The notes under the pieces are model-generated. The model had not been told where the DNA came from. It saw only the letters and a list, made by a program, of their open reading frames with translations, and searched no databases. The translations under genes were made by a program, and so were the position numbers. From an uncultured Clostridia bacterium (GTDB lineage Bacteria; Bacillota; Clostridia; Christensenellales; Borkfalkiaceae): a stretch of DNA of 5,332 bases. The stretch is taken from the NCBI GenBank assembly GCA_905235815.1, contig CAJOMT010000085.1, positions 1 to 5,332 of the forward strand, in the 5' to 3' direction. How positions within the stretch are numbered: position 1 is the stretch's first letter; each line of letters begins with the position of its first letter. Below are positions 1 through 5,320 of this stretch, piece after piece.

Positions 1-159
1 GGGATAAGCAAGGGCGAGGACTGCTATAACATAATAAAGGCAGGTTCGTCGGCATCGGGCTGTTCGAGTGCTATAGCGAAGGCGGCAGAGCCGTTAAAAC
101 TTGCGGAAGAAATGATCGCGGCGGTAAGGCGCGCTTATGATGAAAGAAATAATAAATGA
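1..159 (+). CDS. C-terminal fragment of a TIM-barrel sugar-phosphate isomerase (archaeal-type triose-phosphate isomerase-like)
   Basis: Frame 1 is open from the first base to a TGA at 157-159 and encodes the last 52 residues of a gene that starts upstream of the window. The visible segment begins GISKGED and continues with a Gly/Ser-rich stretch (GSSASGCSSAI) followed by KAAEP. The order and spacing match the phosphate-gripping end of archaeal-type triose-phosphate isomerases, typically GAGIS-GEDV followed by GT-GVLLASGVVKAKDP. Relatives in sugar and tetritol operons act on tetrulose phosphates such as L-erythrulose 1-phosphate rather than on trioses, and the following genes favour such a catabolic role. 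The gene is not damaged; it is cut by the window edge. It ends 30 bp before the YjbQ gene on the same strand, so the two are probably co-transcribed. Because only the end is visible, another TIM-barrel phosphate-binding enzyme cannot be excluded. Confidence 0.6.
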   Translation, partial: GISKGEDCYNIIKAGSSASGCSSAIAKAAEPLKLAEEMIAAVRRAYDERNNK

Positions 160-173
160 TAAAAAATAATTTT

Positions 174-180
174 AAAGGAG
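174..180 (+). promoter_or_regulatory. Ribosome binding site of the YjbQ-family gene
   Basis: The sequence AAAGGAG sits 9 bases before the ATG at 190. It is a near-perfect Shine-Dalgarno sequence and fixes that start. It is one of the two strongest sites in the window, the other preceding the gene at 3088. Confidence 0.85.
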
Positions 181-189
181 ATAAAACAA

Positions 190-813
190 ATGGAATTCAA
201 AGTTTATCAAAAAGAATTGGAAGTACAGTCTAAAGGTTGGAGACCGACCTTTCACGATGTAAGTAAGGAAGTAATCGATATCGTAAAGCAGTCGGGCATA
301 AAGAACGGCACGGTAACTATCGCGTCGCATCATACGACTTGTTCGGTTATGATTCAGGAATGCTCGCACGATATAGACGTTTACGATCTGGAATATCTTC
401 AACACGACATTTTGAAGATAATGCAGAAATTGGTGCCCGATTATTCTGAGGACAACGCTTATATGCACCCCGGTCCGATACACACTCAGTTCGGCAGATA
501 CGTAAACGAACCCGGCGACTGGACGAGTCTTAACACTGACGGACATCTTCGTTCGGTATTCTTCGGCAGAAGCGAAGCAATGACCATAAAGGACGGCGTT
601 TTGGACGGCGGAGAATTCGCACATATTTATTTTGTTGACTGGGATCAGGTACGCGCTCGTCGCCGTCAGATAAACGTAACGGTAATGGGAACGACCGAGG
701 ACGTAAACGACAGAAAGTATAACGACGGAAAGGTTATTGATACTTGGAGAAAGTACACCGACGAAGAAAAGGCGTACGACCCCCATTACGTTCTTCAACA
801 GGAAAGAAGATAA
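190..813 (+). CDS. YjbQ/UPF0047-family protein, enlarged form
   Basis: This 207-residue protein belongs to the YjbQ (UPF0047) family, often labelled 'secondary thiamine-phosphate synthase' because family members show weak ThiE-like side activity; the real role is unsettled. Family landmarks are all present: the N-terminal strand with FHDVSKEV (21-28), the active-site-like HHTTCSVMIQE (47-57), NTDGHLRSVFFG (115-126) with Asp117 and His119, and the C-terminal GEFAHIYFVDWD (141-152) plus RARRRQINVTVMG (155-167). Typical family members have about 135 residues. The extra length here is a His- and Pro-containing insertion between the two halves (about 84-114, with His93 and His98) and a charged, Lys/Asp/Glu-rich tail (about 168-207). 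No signal peptide or membrane segment is seen, so it is cytosolic. It lies 30 bp after the isomerase fragment and 12 bp before the aldolase, which implies a job in the same sugar pathway rather than thiamine synthesis. Confidence 0.88.
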   Translation: MEFKVYQKELEVQSKGWRPTFHDVSKEVIDIVKQSGIKNGTVTIASHHTTCSVMIQECSHDIDVYDLEYLQHDILKIMQKLVPDYSEDNAYMHPGPIHTQFGRYVNEPGDWTSLNTDGHLRSVFFGRSEAMTIKDGVLDGGEFAHIYFVDWDQVRARRRQINVTVMGTTEDVNDRKYNDGKVIDTWRKYTDEEKAYDPHYVLQQERR

Positions 814-825
814 GAGGTTATTTAT

Positions 826-1506
826 ATGAAGTTGATTCTCGACACGGCAAACCTTGACGATATACGTTATTTTAATACGTATTATCCGATAGAGGGCGTA
901 ACCACTAATCCCACTATTCTTTCGAGAGAGGGCGGAGATATCGTTGCGCATTTAAAAGAAATAAGAAAGGTAATAGGCAACGAAAAGGAATTGCATATAC
1001 AAGTGACCGAAACCGAATACGAGGCTATCGTAAGCGAAGCAAAGATGATAGTAAAGACTTTCGGAAAGAACACTTTTGTAAAGATTCCGGCGACGGACGT
1101 AGGACTTCGCGCGACTAAAACTCTTTCGGACGAGGGATATAACGTAACCGTTACTGCGGTCTTGAGCGCAGGACAGGCGCTTCTCGCTTCGAATGCGGGT
1201 GCGAAATACGTCGCTCCGTACGTCAGCAGACTTGAAAATATTTGCGAAAACGGCATAGAAACCGTTGCTGAAATACAGCAAATTTTTGACGTCAGCACTA
1301 CGAGGACGGAAATACTTGCCGCAAGTTTTAAAACGGCGAGAGAAGTTCTTGACGTTGCCTTAACGGGCGCAGGTGCTGCGACGGTTTCTGCCGATGTTAT
1401 GAAGAAATTGCTTTCTCATACTACTACCGACACTTCGATAGCGGGTTTTGCGGCTGATTGGGAAAAGGCGTTTGGTAAACGCACTCTTGCAAGCATGCTG
1501 AAATAA
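826..1506 (+). CDS. Transaldolase-family protein, fructose-6-phosphate aldolase-like
   Basis: The 226-residue protein is a short (MipB/TalC/FSA-type) class I aldolase of the transaldolase family, within the usual 215-225 residue range. Landmarks are LDTAN (5-9, Asp6), GVTTNPTI (24-31), FVKIPAT (84-90) with Schiff-base Lys86, APYVSR (130-135) and LAASFKT (164-170). Two positions that separate fructose-6-phosphate aldolase from true transaldolase carry the aldolase residues: Gln59 (IQVTE) where transaldolases have Glu, and Tyr132 (APYV) where transaldolases have Phe. It therefore probably cleaves a ketose phosphate to a ketol, such as dihydroxyacetone or hydroxyacetone, plus an aldehyde phosphate, without transfer; this is inferred from residues. 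The start ATG follows an AAGAGG site (812-817) that overlaps the upstream stop, 12 bp after YjbQ. The natural substrate could be a non-fructose sugar made by the operon's other enzymes. Confidence 0.9.
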   Translation: MKLILDTANLDDIRYFNTYYPIEGVTTNPTILSREGGDIVAHLKEIRKVIGNEKELHIQVTETEYEAIVSEAKMIVKTFGKNTFVKIPATDVGLRATKTLSDEGYNVTVTAVLSAGQALLASNAGAKYVAPYVSRLENICENGIETVAEIQQIFDVSTTRTEILAASFKTAREVLDVALTGAGAATVSADVMKKLLSHTTTDTSIAGFAADWEKAFGKRTLASMLK

Positions 1507-1571
1507 AGAGGCTGGTGTTGTATAGGCTACGCAATACTTCGTTACTGCAAAGCCTCGTCTTGCTTGCCTCT
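1507..1571 (+). repeat. Intergenic nested inverted-repeat element
   Basis: Immediately after the aldolase stop lies a GC-richer block unlike the AT-rich spacers elsewhere. An outer arm AGAGGC (1507-1512) matches GCCTCT (1566-1571). An inner arm AGGCT (1524-1528) matches AGCCT (1551-1555), enclosing a further GCA/TGC-closed hairpin (1531-1533 with 1546-1548). The left arm GAGGCT (1508-1513) can alternatively pair with AGCCTC (1551-1556). No T-run follows, so this is not an intrinsic terminator. It may be a small dispersed palindromic repeat or an RNA processing/stability element separating the aldolase and kinase parts of the operon. No open reading frame or tRNA fold is evident in it. Confidence 0.5.
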
Positions 1572-1592
1572 ACAAGCCCCTGAAAATATAAT
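1564..1592 (+). promoter_or_regulatory. Candidate internal promoter before the FGGY kinase (possibly giving a leaderless transcript)
   Basis: A perfect TATAAT (1587-1592) has a TTGCCT (1564-1569, four of six matches to TTGACA) exactly 17 bp upstream. A transcript would start around 1598-1600, on the kinase start codon, and the kinase ATG has no Shine-Dalgarno sequence. The fit of box, spacing and missing ribosome binding site is suggestive. TATAAT also occurs by chance in AT-rich spacers, so confidence is modest. Confidence 0.45.
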
Positions 1593-1597
1593 TTCTA

Positions 1598-3007
1598 ATG
1601 AAATATATACTCGGCGCTGACTTCGGCACGACTTCGTTGAAGGTTTGTCTGTTCGATGAAAACGGCAACCTCGTTGAAACCGAAAGCGCAAGTTACAACT
1701 TAATAACAGACGGCGATTGCGTAGAATTTCCCGTAGAAGAATTTTATAATATCTTTATTTCAACCGTAAGTAAAATAGCGGAAAAATATCCCGTTTACGC
1801 AATGAGCGTGGACACGCAGGGCGAAACGCTTATAGTTTTGGACGAAAACTGTAAGCCGCTTGTGAATGCGATGATTTGGCTCGACAACAGAGCGGAAAAA
1901 CAGGCGAAAGAGATAGAGCGTAAATTCGGACTGAAAGGAATATACGAACTTACCGGACAAGCGGAAATACCCGCAGGATATCCCGTACCCAAAATACTTT
2001 GGCTGAAAGAGAATAAACCCGAAGTATATAATAATGCGGCGCATTATCTTTTACTTGAGGATTATATTATTTTCAGACTTACGGGTAAGTTTGCGGCGTC
2101 GAGGTCGTTATATTCATCGTCTTTATTGATGAATATAGAAACGGGAGAATATATTCCCGAAATGCTCGACTTTATAGGCGTAAAGGAAAGCCAACTGTCA
2201 AAACTTTACGAAAGCGGAGAATATATAGGCGACTATAACGGCATAAAGGTTATGACGAGCGCTCTCGATCAGATAGCCGGAATAACGGGCGCAGGCGTAG
2301 TAAAAGAGGGAATAATGAGCGAAACTACGGGTACGGCTCTTGCCGTATCGGTACTGACGCATACTTTACCCGAATGGCACGAAGGCTTGACCGTATCCGC
2401 TTATTACGTCAAGAAAGGACTTTACGCTCTGCTTATGTGGTCGCCGACCGCAGGGGCTACGCTCGAATGGTTCAAGAAGAACTTCTGCGAGGGCGACGAT
2501 TACGCAAAACTAAATGCGTTAGCGGAAAGCGTTCCGAAAGGAAGCGAGGGGCTTATATGTTTACCTCATTTATGCGGAACGGTTATGCCGGAAAACAATG
2601 CAAACGTAAAAGGCGTATTCTTCGGCGCAACGTTAAAGCACGGCAAAGGGCATTTCATACGCGCTATTATGGAGAGCGTAGCGTATAACGTAAAGGAATT
2701 TTCCGACTATATAAACGCTGAAGCGTGCGAAATTCGCAGTATGGGCGGAGGCGCAAAGAGCGACCTCTGGTGCAAGATAAAAGCGGACGTTCTCGGTAAA
2801 AAAATTATTACGTTAAAGCAGAACGAAACTGCTTGTCTCGGAAGCGCAATTTTTGCCGGAATCGGTGCAGGCGTATTCGCAGACGCAGTTTCCGCCGTGG
2901 AAAAAGTTGTATATACTGACAAGATTTATTTACCACAAAGTAGCGAATACGTAGAGTTATTTACCGATTATAAAATAAAAGAGAAAAAATTAGAGGATAT
3001 TTACTGA
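1598..3007 (+). CDS. FGGY-family carbohydrate kinase
   Basis: The 469-residue protein is an FGGY sugar kinase, which uses ATP to phosphorylate a ketose, aldose or polyol; the closest general look is xylulokinase-like. The N-terminal ATPase-fold domain opens with ILGADFGTTSLK (4-15), where Asp8 and the GTTS loop hold phosphate and metal. It continues with VDTQGE (71-76), MIWLDNRA (92-99) and the probable catalytic Asp224 in SALDQIAG. The C-terminal domain carries the nucleotide-binding MGGGAKSDLW (382-391) and ends in a Lys-rich tail. Length is slightly below the family's usual 490-520. The start at 1598 is fixed by the N-terminal motif, although no ribosome binding site precedes it, unlike the YjbQ gene and the gene at 3088. 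It lies 91 bp after the aldolase and 80 bp before the isomerase-like gene. The substrate cannot be read from motifs; context suggests a ketose or amino-sugar product made inside the pathway. Confidence 0.92.
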   Translation: MKYILGADFGTTSLKVCLFDENGNLVETESASYNLITDGDCVEFPVEEFYNIFISTVSKIAEKYPVYAMSVDTQGETLIVLDENCKPLVNAMIWLDNRAEKQAKEIERKFGLKGIYELTGQAEIPAGYPVPKILWLKENKPEVYNNAAHYLLLEDYIIFRLTGKFAASRSLYSSSLLMNIETGEYIPEMLDFIGVKESQLSKLYESGEYIGDYNGIKVMTSALDQIAGITGAGVVKEGIMSETTGTALAVSVLTHTLPEWHEGLTVSAYYVKKGLYALLMWSPTAGATLEWFKKNFCEGDDYAKLNALAESVPKGSEGLICLPHLCGTVMPENNANVKGVFFGATLKHGKGHFIRAIMESVAYNVKEFSDYINAEACEIRSMGGGAKSDLWCKIKADVLGKKIITLKQNETACLGSAIFAGIGAGVFADAVSAVEKVVYTDKIYLPQSSEYVELFTDYKIKEKKLEDIY

Positions 3008-3034
3008 AACCTAAATTAAAGAAGATTAAATATT

Positions 3035-3048
3035 AAAAAACGTTTACA
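3035..3048. promoter_or_regulatory. Possible catabolite-repression (cre) or LacI-family operator-like site
   Basis: AAAAAACGTTTACA contains the perfect palindrome AAACGTTT (3038-3045) and matches eight of the ten fixed positions of the CcpA cre consensus TGWNANCGNTNWCA; only the leading TG is missing. It lies 40-53 bp upstream of the gene at 3088. No convincing promoter was found beside it, so its function is speculative. Confidence 0.25.
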
Positions 3049-3062
3049 AGCGAGTTTCGCTT
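3048..3062 (+). other. Small perfect hairpin in the kinase/isomerase spacer
   Basis: AAGCGA (3048-3053) and TCGCTT (3057-3062) form a 6-bp stem with a 3-base loop, just upstream of the ribosome binding site. No T-run follows on the + strand, so it is not an intrinsic terminator. It could be an mRNA stability or processing site, or chance. Confidence 0.35.
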
Positions 3063-3073
3063 AGAAAATAAAA

Positions 3074-3079
3074 AAGGAG
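3074..3079 (+). promoter_or_regulatory. Ribosome binding site of the glucosamine-6-phosphate isomerase-like gene
   Basis: AAGGAG lies 8 bases before the ATG at 3088, a canonical strong site that fixes this start. Confidence 0.85.
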
Positions 3080-3087
3080 AACAATAA

Positions 3088-4056
3088 ATGAATAAGATTT
3101 TTGAACCGGCAACAGATTTTGCCTTCAAACCAGCGGATTTCGTTCCGTTCAAGGACAGAGAACTTTGCGAAAAGTTAAGAAAGATGAGCGGTACCGACCT
3201 CGAAAAGCACGAGAGTTGGCAGCACCCCGATTTCAAGGTAAAGGTCATGATGAACCCGCACCCCGTACTTATTGCGACGCTTTTTTCGAGAATTAAAGAG
3301 GCGTCAGAAAAGGGTAAAAAGTTTACTATGATACTCGGCAACCCCGAGCCCGAAACTTATATTCCGCTTTCGCAACTGATAAACTACTTCCAAGTCGATT
3401 GCCGCAACGTTCATATTTTTGCTATGGACGAATGGGCTGACGACCAAGGACATATTGCGCCCGAAACTTATAAGGCAGGTTTTGCGCATTCTATGCTCAA
3501 ATATCTCGTATACAACATCGACGAGAAATTGCGTATGCCGTTGAGTCAGGTACACTATCCCACCAACAAAAATATAGACCACTATTCGGATATGATAACC
3601 GAAACGGGCGAAGGCGGCGCGGATATTTGTTCTTCGTCTCCGGGCTGGACGGGCCACATGGCGTTTATAGACCCCGTTGAAGAATTTACTTCCGCAAAGG
3701 ATATAGACGAGTGGCTCAATATGAAAGCACGTCTCGTAAAACTTCATCCTTTGACCGTAGCGCAAAACTCCTTGCACGGCGTATTTGGACAATCCGGTTA
3801 CGTTGCGGACGTTCCTCCTATGGCGGCGACGATTGGCCCCGTAGACGTAAAGAACGCAAGAGAAAGAATAGAAGTTCACGCACTCCTTACCAACAATACT
3901 TTCTCGTCCTGGCAGCGTATGACTTCGAGACTCGTACTTCACGCACCCGTAACGCCTTTGATACCGAGTTCTATGTTACAGCTTATGGACACGCAGGTTT
4001 ACGTCAGTGACGAACTTGCCGCTCCGTTTGAGTGTTGGGAAAAAGTTGGTTATTGA
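3088..4056 (+). CDS. Divergent glucosamine-6-phosphate isomerase/deaminase-fold protein (NagB-like)
   Basis: The 322-residue protein is longer than NagB (about 240-270) because of an N-terminal extension of roughly 45 residues. The NagB/6-phosphogluconolactonase fold is visible from FAMDEWAD (111-118), where Asp114 matches catalytic Asp72 of E. coli NagB, through PGWTGHMAFIDP (185-196), equivalent to the NagB GNDGHIAFNEP motif. His190 (NagB His143) is kept, but the ring-opening Asp141 is Thr188, and Glu148 becomes Asp195. The phosphate loop, PTGSTP in NagB, is replaced by LGNPEPE (83-89). RLVKLHPLTVAQNS (about 216-229) aligns with the NagB segment after Arg172. The enzyme may isomerise, deaminate or hydrolyse a different sugar phosphate; its exact reaction is unknown. 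Its stop codon overlaps the start of the deacetylase-like gene by one base, tying the two products together. Confidence 0.82.
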   Translation: MNKIFEPATDFAFKPADFVPFKDRELCEKLRKMSGTDLEKHESWQHPDFKVKVMMNPHPVLIATLFSRIKEASEKGKKFTMILGNPEPETYIPLSQLINYFQVDCRNVHIFAMDEWADDQGHIAPETYKAGFAHSMLKYLVYNIDEKLRMPLSQVHYPTNKNIDHYSDMITETGEGGADICSSSPGWTGHMAFIDPVEEFTSAKDIDEWLNMKARLVKLHPLTVAQNSLHGVFGQSGYVADVPPMAATIGPVDVKNARERIEVHALLTNNTFSSWQRMTSRLVLHAPVTPLIPSSMLQLMDTQVYVSDELAAPFECWEKVGY

Positions 4057-5141
4057 TGAAAGTTTCATATAAAGGAAACGTTGTAACGAACGTAAAGGTC
4101 TTTACCGATTCGTTCGTTACAATCGAAAACGGACTTATAACTTACGTCGGCAAAGAAAAGCCGACAGACGGTAAAATAATCGATTACTCCGGCAAGTATA
4201 TTTTGCCGGGGTTTATCGATGTGCATTGCCATGCAAGCGCAAATAATATGGCGACTGACAATCCGAAAGAAGTCGCCGACTATCATTTATCGCACGGCAC
4301 GACGTCTATGCTTTTAACGTATTATAGGGACGTGCCTCACGAAGAACTTTTAACTTGTTTAGAGCAGGTAAAAGGTCTTATAGGTAAAAGCAACGTCATC
4401 GGCGCACATCTCGAGGGGCCGATATTGAACGCAAATCGAGGTACGGGTAGCGGAGTACAACAGGAATATCCCGATAAAGCGAAGTATATCAAATATATCG
4501 AGAGCGGAGTCGTCAGACAGTGGACGAGTTCGCCCGAAGTAGACGGCGTTGCGGAAATGATCAAAGATATATCCGCCGCAGGGATAATCCCGTCGATAGG
4601 GCACAGCGATGCGTCCTATAAGCAAGTCAAAGAGGCTTACGACGCAGGCGCAAGGCTGACTACGCATATCTTCGATGCGACGGGAATTACCGTGGACAAA
4701 AACACTATGGCAGGCACGGAAGATATATCGTTTGACGAAGCTTGTATGCTTATGGACGATATGTATTACGAAGTTATCTGCGACAAAAATTGGGTACACG
4801 TCAAAAAAGAGAAACTTGCCTTGCTTATAAAAACCGTCGGTATCGACAGAGTTATCGCCATAACGGATAGTTTTTTAAGCGACGGAAAAATGGACAGCGA
4901 TATAAACGTATTTTACAAAGCCGACGGGTGCGCTTCTCTTTCGGGCAGTAAACTCACTATGGACAGAGTGGCGGCAAACCTATTTAACGCAGGTTATAGC
5001 CCCGTTGAAGTGGCAAAGATGACGTCTTATAATGCGGCTAAACTTTTAAAACTGAAAGACCGCGGAGAAATTTCCGTCGGCAAAAAAGCCGACTTAGTAA
5101 TTATGGACGAGCAAATGACGCTTGTTCAAGTTATAACTTAA
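4056..5141 (+). CDS. Divergent N-acetylglucosamine-6-phosphate deacetylase-like amidohydrolase (NagA-like)
   Basis: Starting at ATG 4056, the protein has 361 residues, slightly short for NagA (about 380). A longer GTG start at 4032 is open but lacks a ribosome binding site and lies inside the previous gene, while the TGATG overlap favours translational coupling. The amidohydrolase core shows PGFIDVHCH (51-59, metal-type His57 and His59), HLEGPILN (118-125, Glu120), GHSDASY (182-188, His183), THIFDA (203-208, His204), WVHV (246-249, His248) and AITDS (268-272, probable catalytic Asp271), then SLSGSKLTMD (294-303) and the end-cap GEISVGKKADLVIMD (337-351). NagA family members remove acetate from N-acetyl-amino-sugar 6-phosphates. 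Here the substrate-contact Asn of the usual HLFNAM motif is Asp207, and no Arg-Glu-Pro-Gly loop is seen, so the substrate probably differs. It is the last gene before the terminator. Confidence 0.85.
   Translation: MKVSYKGNVVTNVKVFTDSFVTIENGLITYVGKEKPTDGKIIDYSGKYILPGFIDVHCHASANNMATDNPKEVADYHLSHGTTSMLLTYYRDVPHEELLTCLEQVKGLIGKSNVIGAHLEGPILNANRGTGSGVQQEYPDKAKYIKYIESGVVRQWTSSPEVDGVAEMIKDISAAGIIPSIGHSDASYKQVKEAYDAGARLTTHIFDATGITVDKNTMAGTEDISFDEACMLMDDMYYEVICDKNWVHVKKEKLALLIKTVGIDRVIAITDSFLSDGKMDSDINVFYKADGCASLSGSKLTMDRVAANLFNAGYSPVEVAKMTSYNAAKLLKLKDRGEISVGKKADLVIMDEQMTLVQVIT
4080..4123 (+). repeat. Perfect 12-bp inverted repeat inside the NagA-like coding start
   Basis: TTGTAACGAACG (4081-4092) is perfectly complementary to CGTTCGTTACAA (4111-4122), with an 18-bp spacer. 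In RNA a G-U pair (4080 with 4123) extends it to 13 pairs. The spacer holds a further short pairing, TAAAG (4093-4097) with CTTTA (4100-4104). It begins 24 bases after the start codon, covers codons 9-23, and could form a stable hairpin in the mRNA just behind the initiating ribosome. Confidence 0.7.
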
Positions 5142-5178
5142 TAAAATATTTAGATCGTTACGTTTTTACTCTAAAAAT

Positions 5179-5203
5179 AAAACCTGCCCAAAGGCAGGTT
5201 TTT
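5179..5203 (+). terminator. Intrinsic (rho-independent) terminator of the operon
   Basis: AAAACCTGCC (5179-5188) pairs perfectly with GGCAGGTTTT (5193-5202) around a CAAA loop, giving a 10-bp stem whose 3' arm runs into a T-tract (5199-5203). It lies 37 bp after the last stop codon. The flanking A-rich left side means it could also terminate transcripts arriving from the opposite direction. Confidence 0.92.
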
Positions 5204-5211
5204 ATATTAGG

Positions 5212-5263
5212 GCTCCTACAAAGATTTTGCTAAAAGCAAAAGATTTGTGGGAAAAGGAGGAGC
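5212..5263. repeat. Imperfect inverted repeat downstream of the operon
   Basis: GCTCCT (5212-5217) pairs with AGGAGC (5258-5263). Directly inside it, 5218-5230 pairs with 5236-5248 around a TAAAA loop, interrupted only by a tandem G-A mismatch (5223-5224 against 5242-5243). Nine unpaired bases (5249-5257) lie on the right side. The structure looks like a small palindromic repeat element; no coding potential is apparent. Confidence 0.6.
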
Positions 5264-5272
5264 AGGCTATAA

Positions 5273-5307
5273 AGTCTTTGCTTTTTTGCAAGCAAAAAAG
5301 CAAGACT
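5273..5307. repeat. Long near-perfect palindrome
   Basis: The left arm 5273-5289 and right arm 5292-5307 are complementary apart from one bulged T among 5277-5279, and include six T paired with six A. The right arm is shared with the neighbouring hairpin at 5299-5320, so the two folds exclude each other. Confidence 0.65.
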
Positions 5308-5320
5308 AAAAAGTCTTGCT
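5294..5320 (-). terminator. Candidate intrinsic terminator reading on the - strand
   Basis: Read on the - strand, AGCAAGACT (5320-5312), a TTTT loop (5311-5308) and AGTCTTGCT (5307-5299) form a perfect 9-bp stem, directly followed by six T (5299-5294, partly within the stem end). This would end a gene converging on the operon from beyond the right edge of the window. It could instead be simply part of a palindromic repeat. Confidence 0.55.

Noticed and set aside
172..951. A 259-codon open frame on the - strand, longer than the YjbQ gene it covers.
   Set aside because: It spans the YjbQ gene and runs into the aldolase gene, both of which have clear family motifs and start signals. The antisense product shows no recognisable domain and low-complexity Val/Tyr/Arg content typical of a shadow frame.
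1507..1571. A tRNA or riboswitch in the aldolase-kinase spacer.
   Set aside because: The nested arms do not form a cloverleaf, no T-loop or anticodon-like pattern is present, and no known riboswitch core was recognised.
2374..2688. A 104-codon Arg-rich open frame on the + strand inside the kinase.
   Set aside because: It is an out-of-frame shadow of the FGGY kinase; its Arg/Lys-rich composition comes from shifted reading of the sense codons.
3048..3070. An intrinsic terminator after the kinase.
   Set aside because: The 6-bp stem is followed by A-rich sequence, not a T-run, on the + strand.
3304..3942. A 212-codon open frame on the - strand inside the NagB-like gene.
   Set aside because: It lies entirely within a well-supported + strand gene, has no ribosome binding site or recognisable motif, and is rich in Arg/Tyr/Val as expected from reading the sense codons backwards.
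4032..4058. The upstream GTG start for the NagA-like gene, adding eight residues.
   Set aside because: There is no ribosome binding site before it, it lies inside the preceding gene, and the TGATG overlap with an ATG at 4056 gives the natural start for the family's N-terminus.
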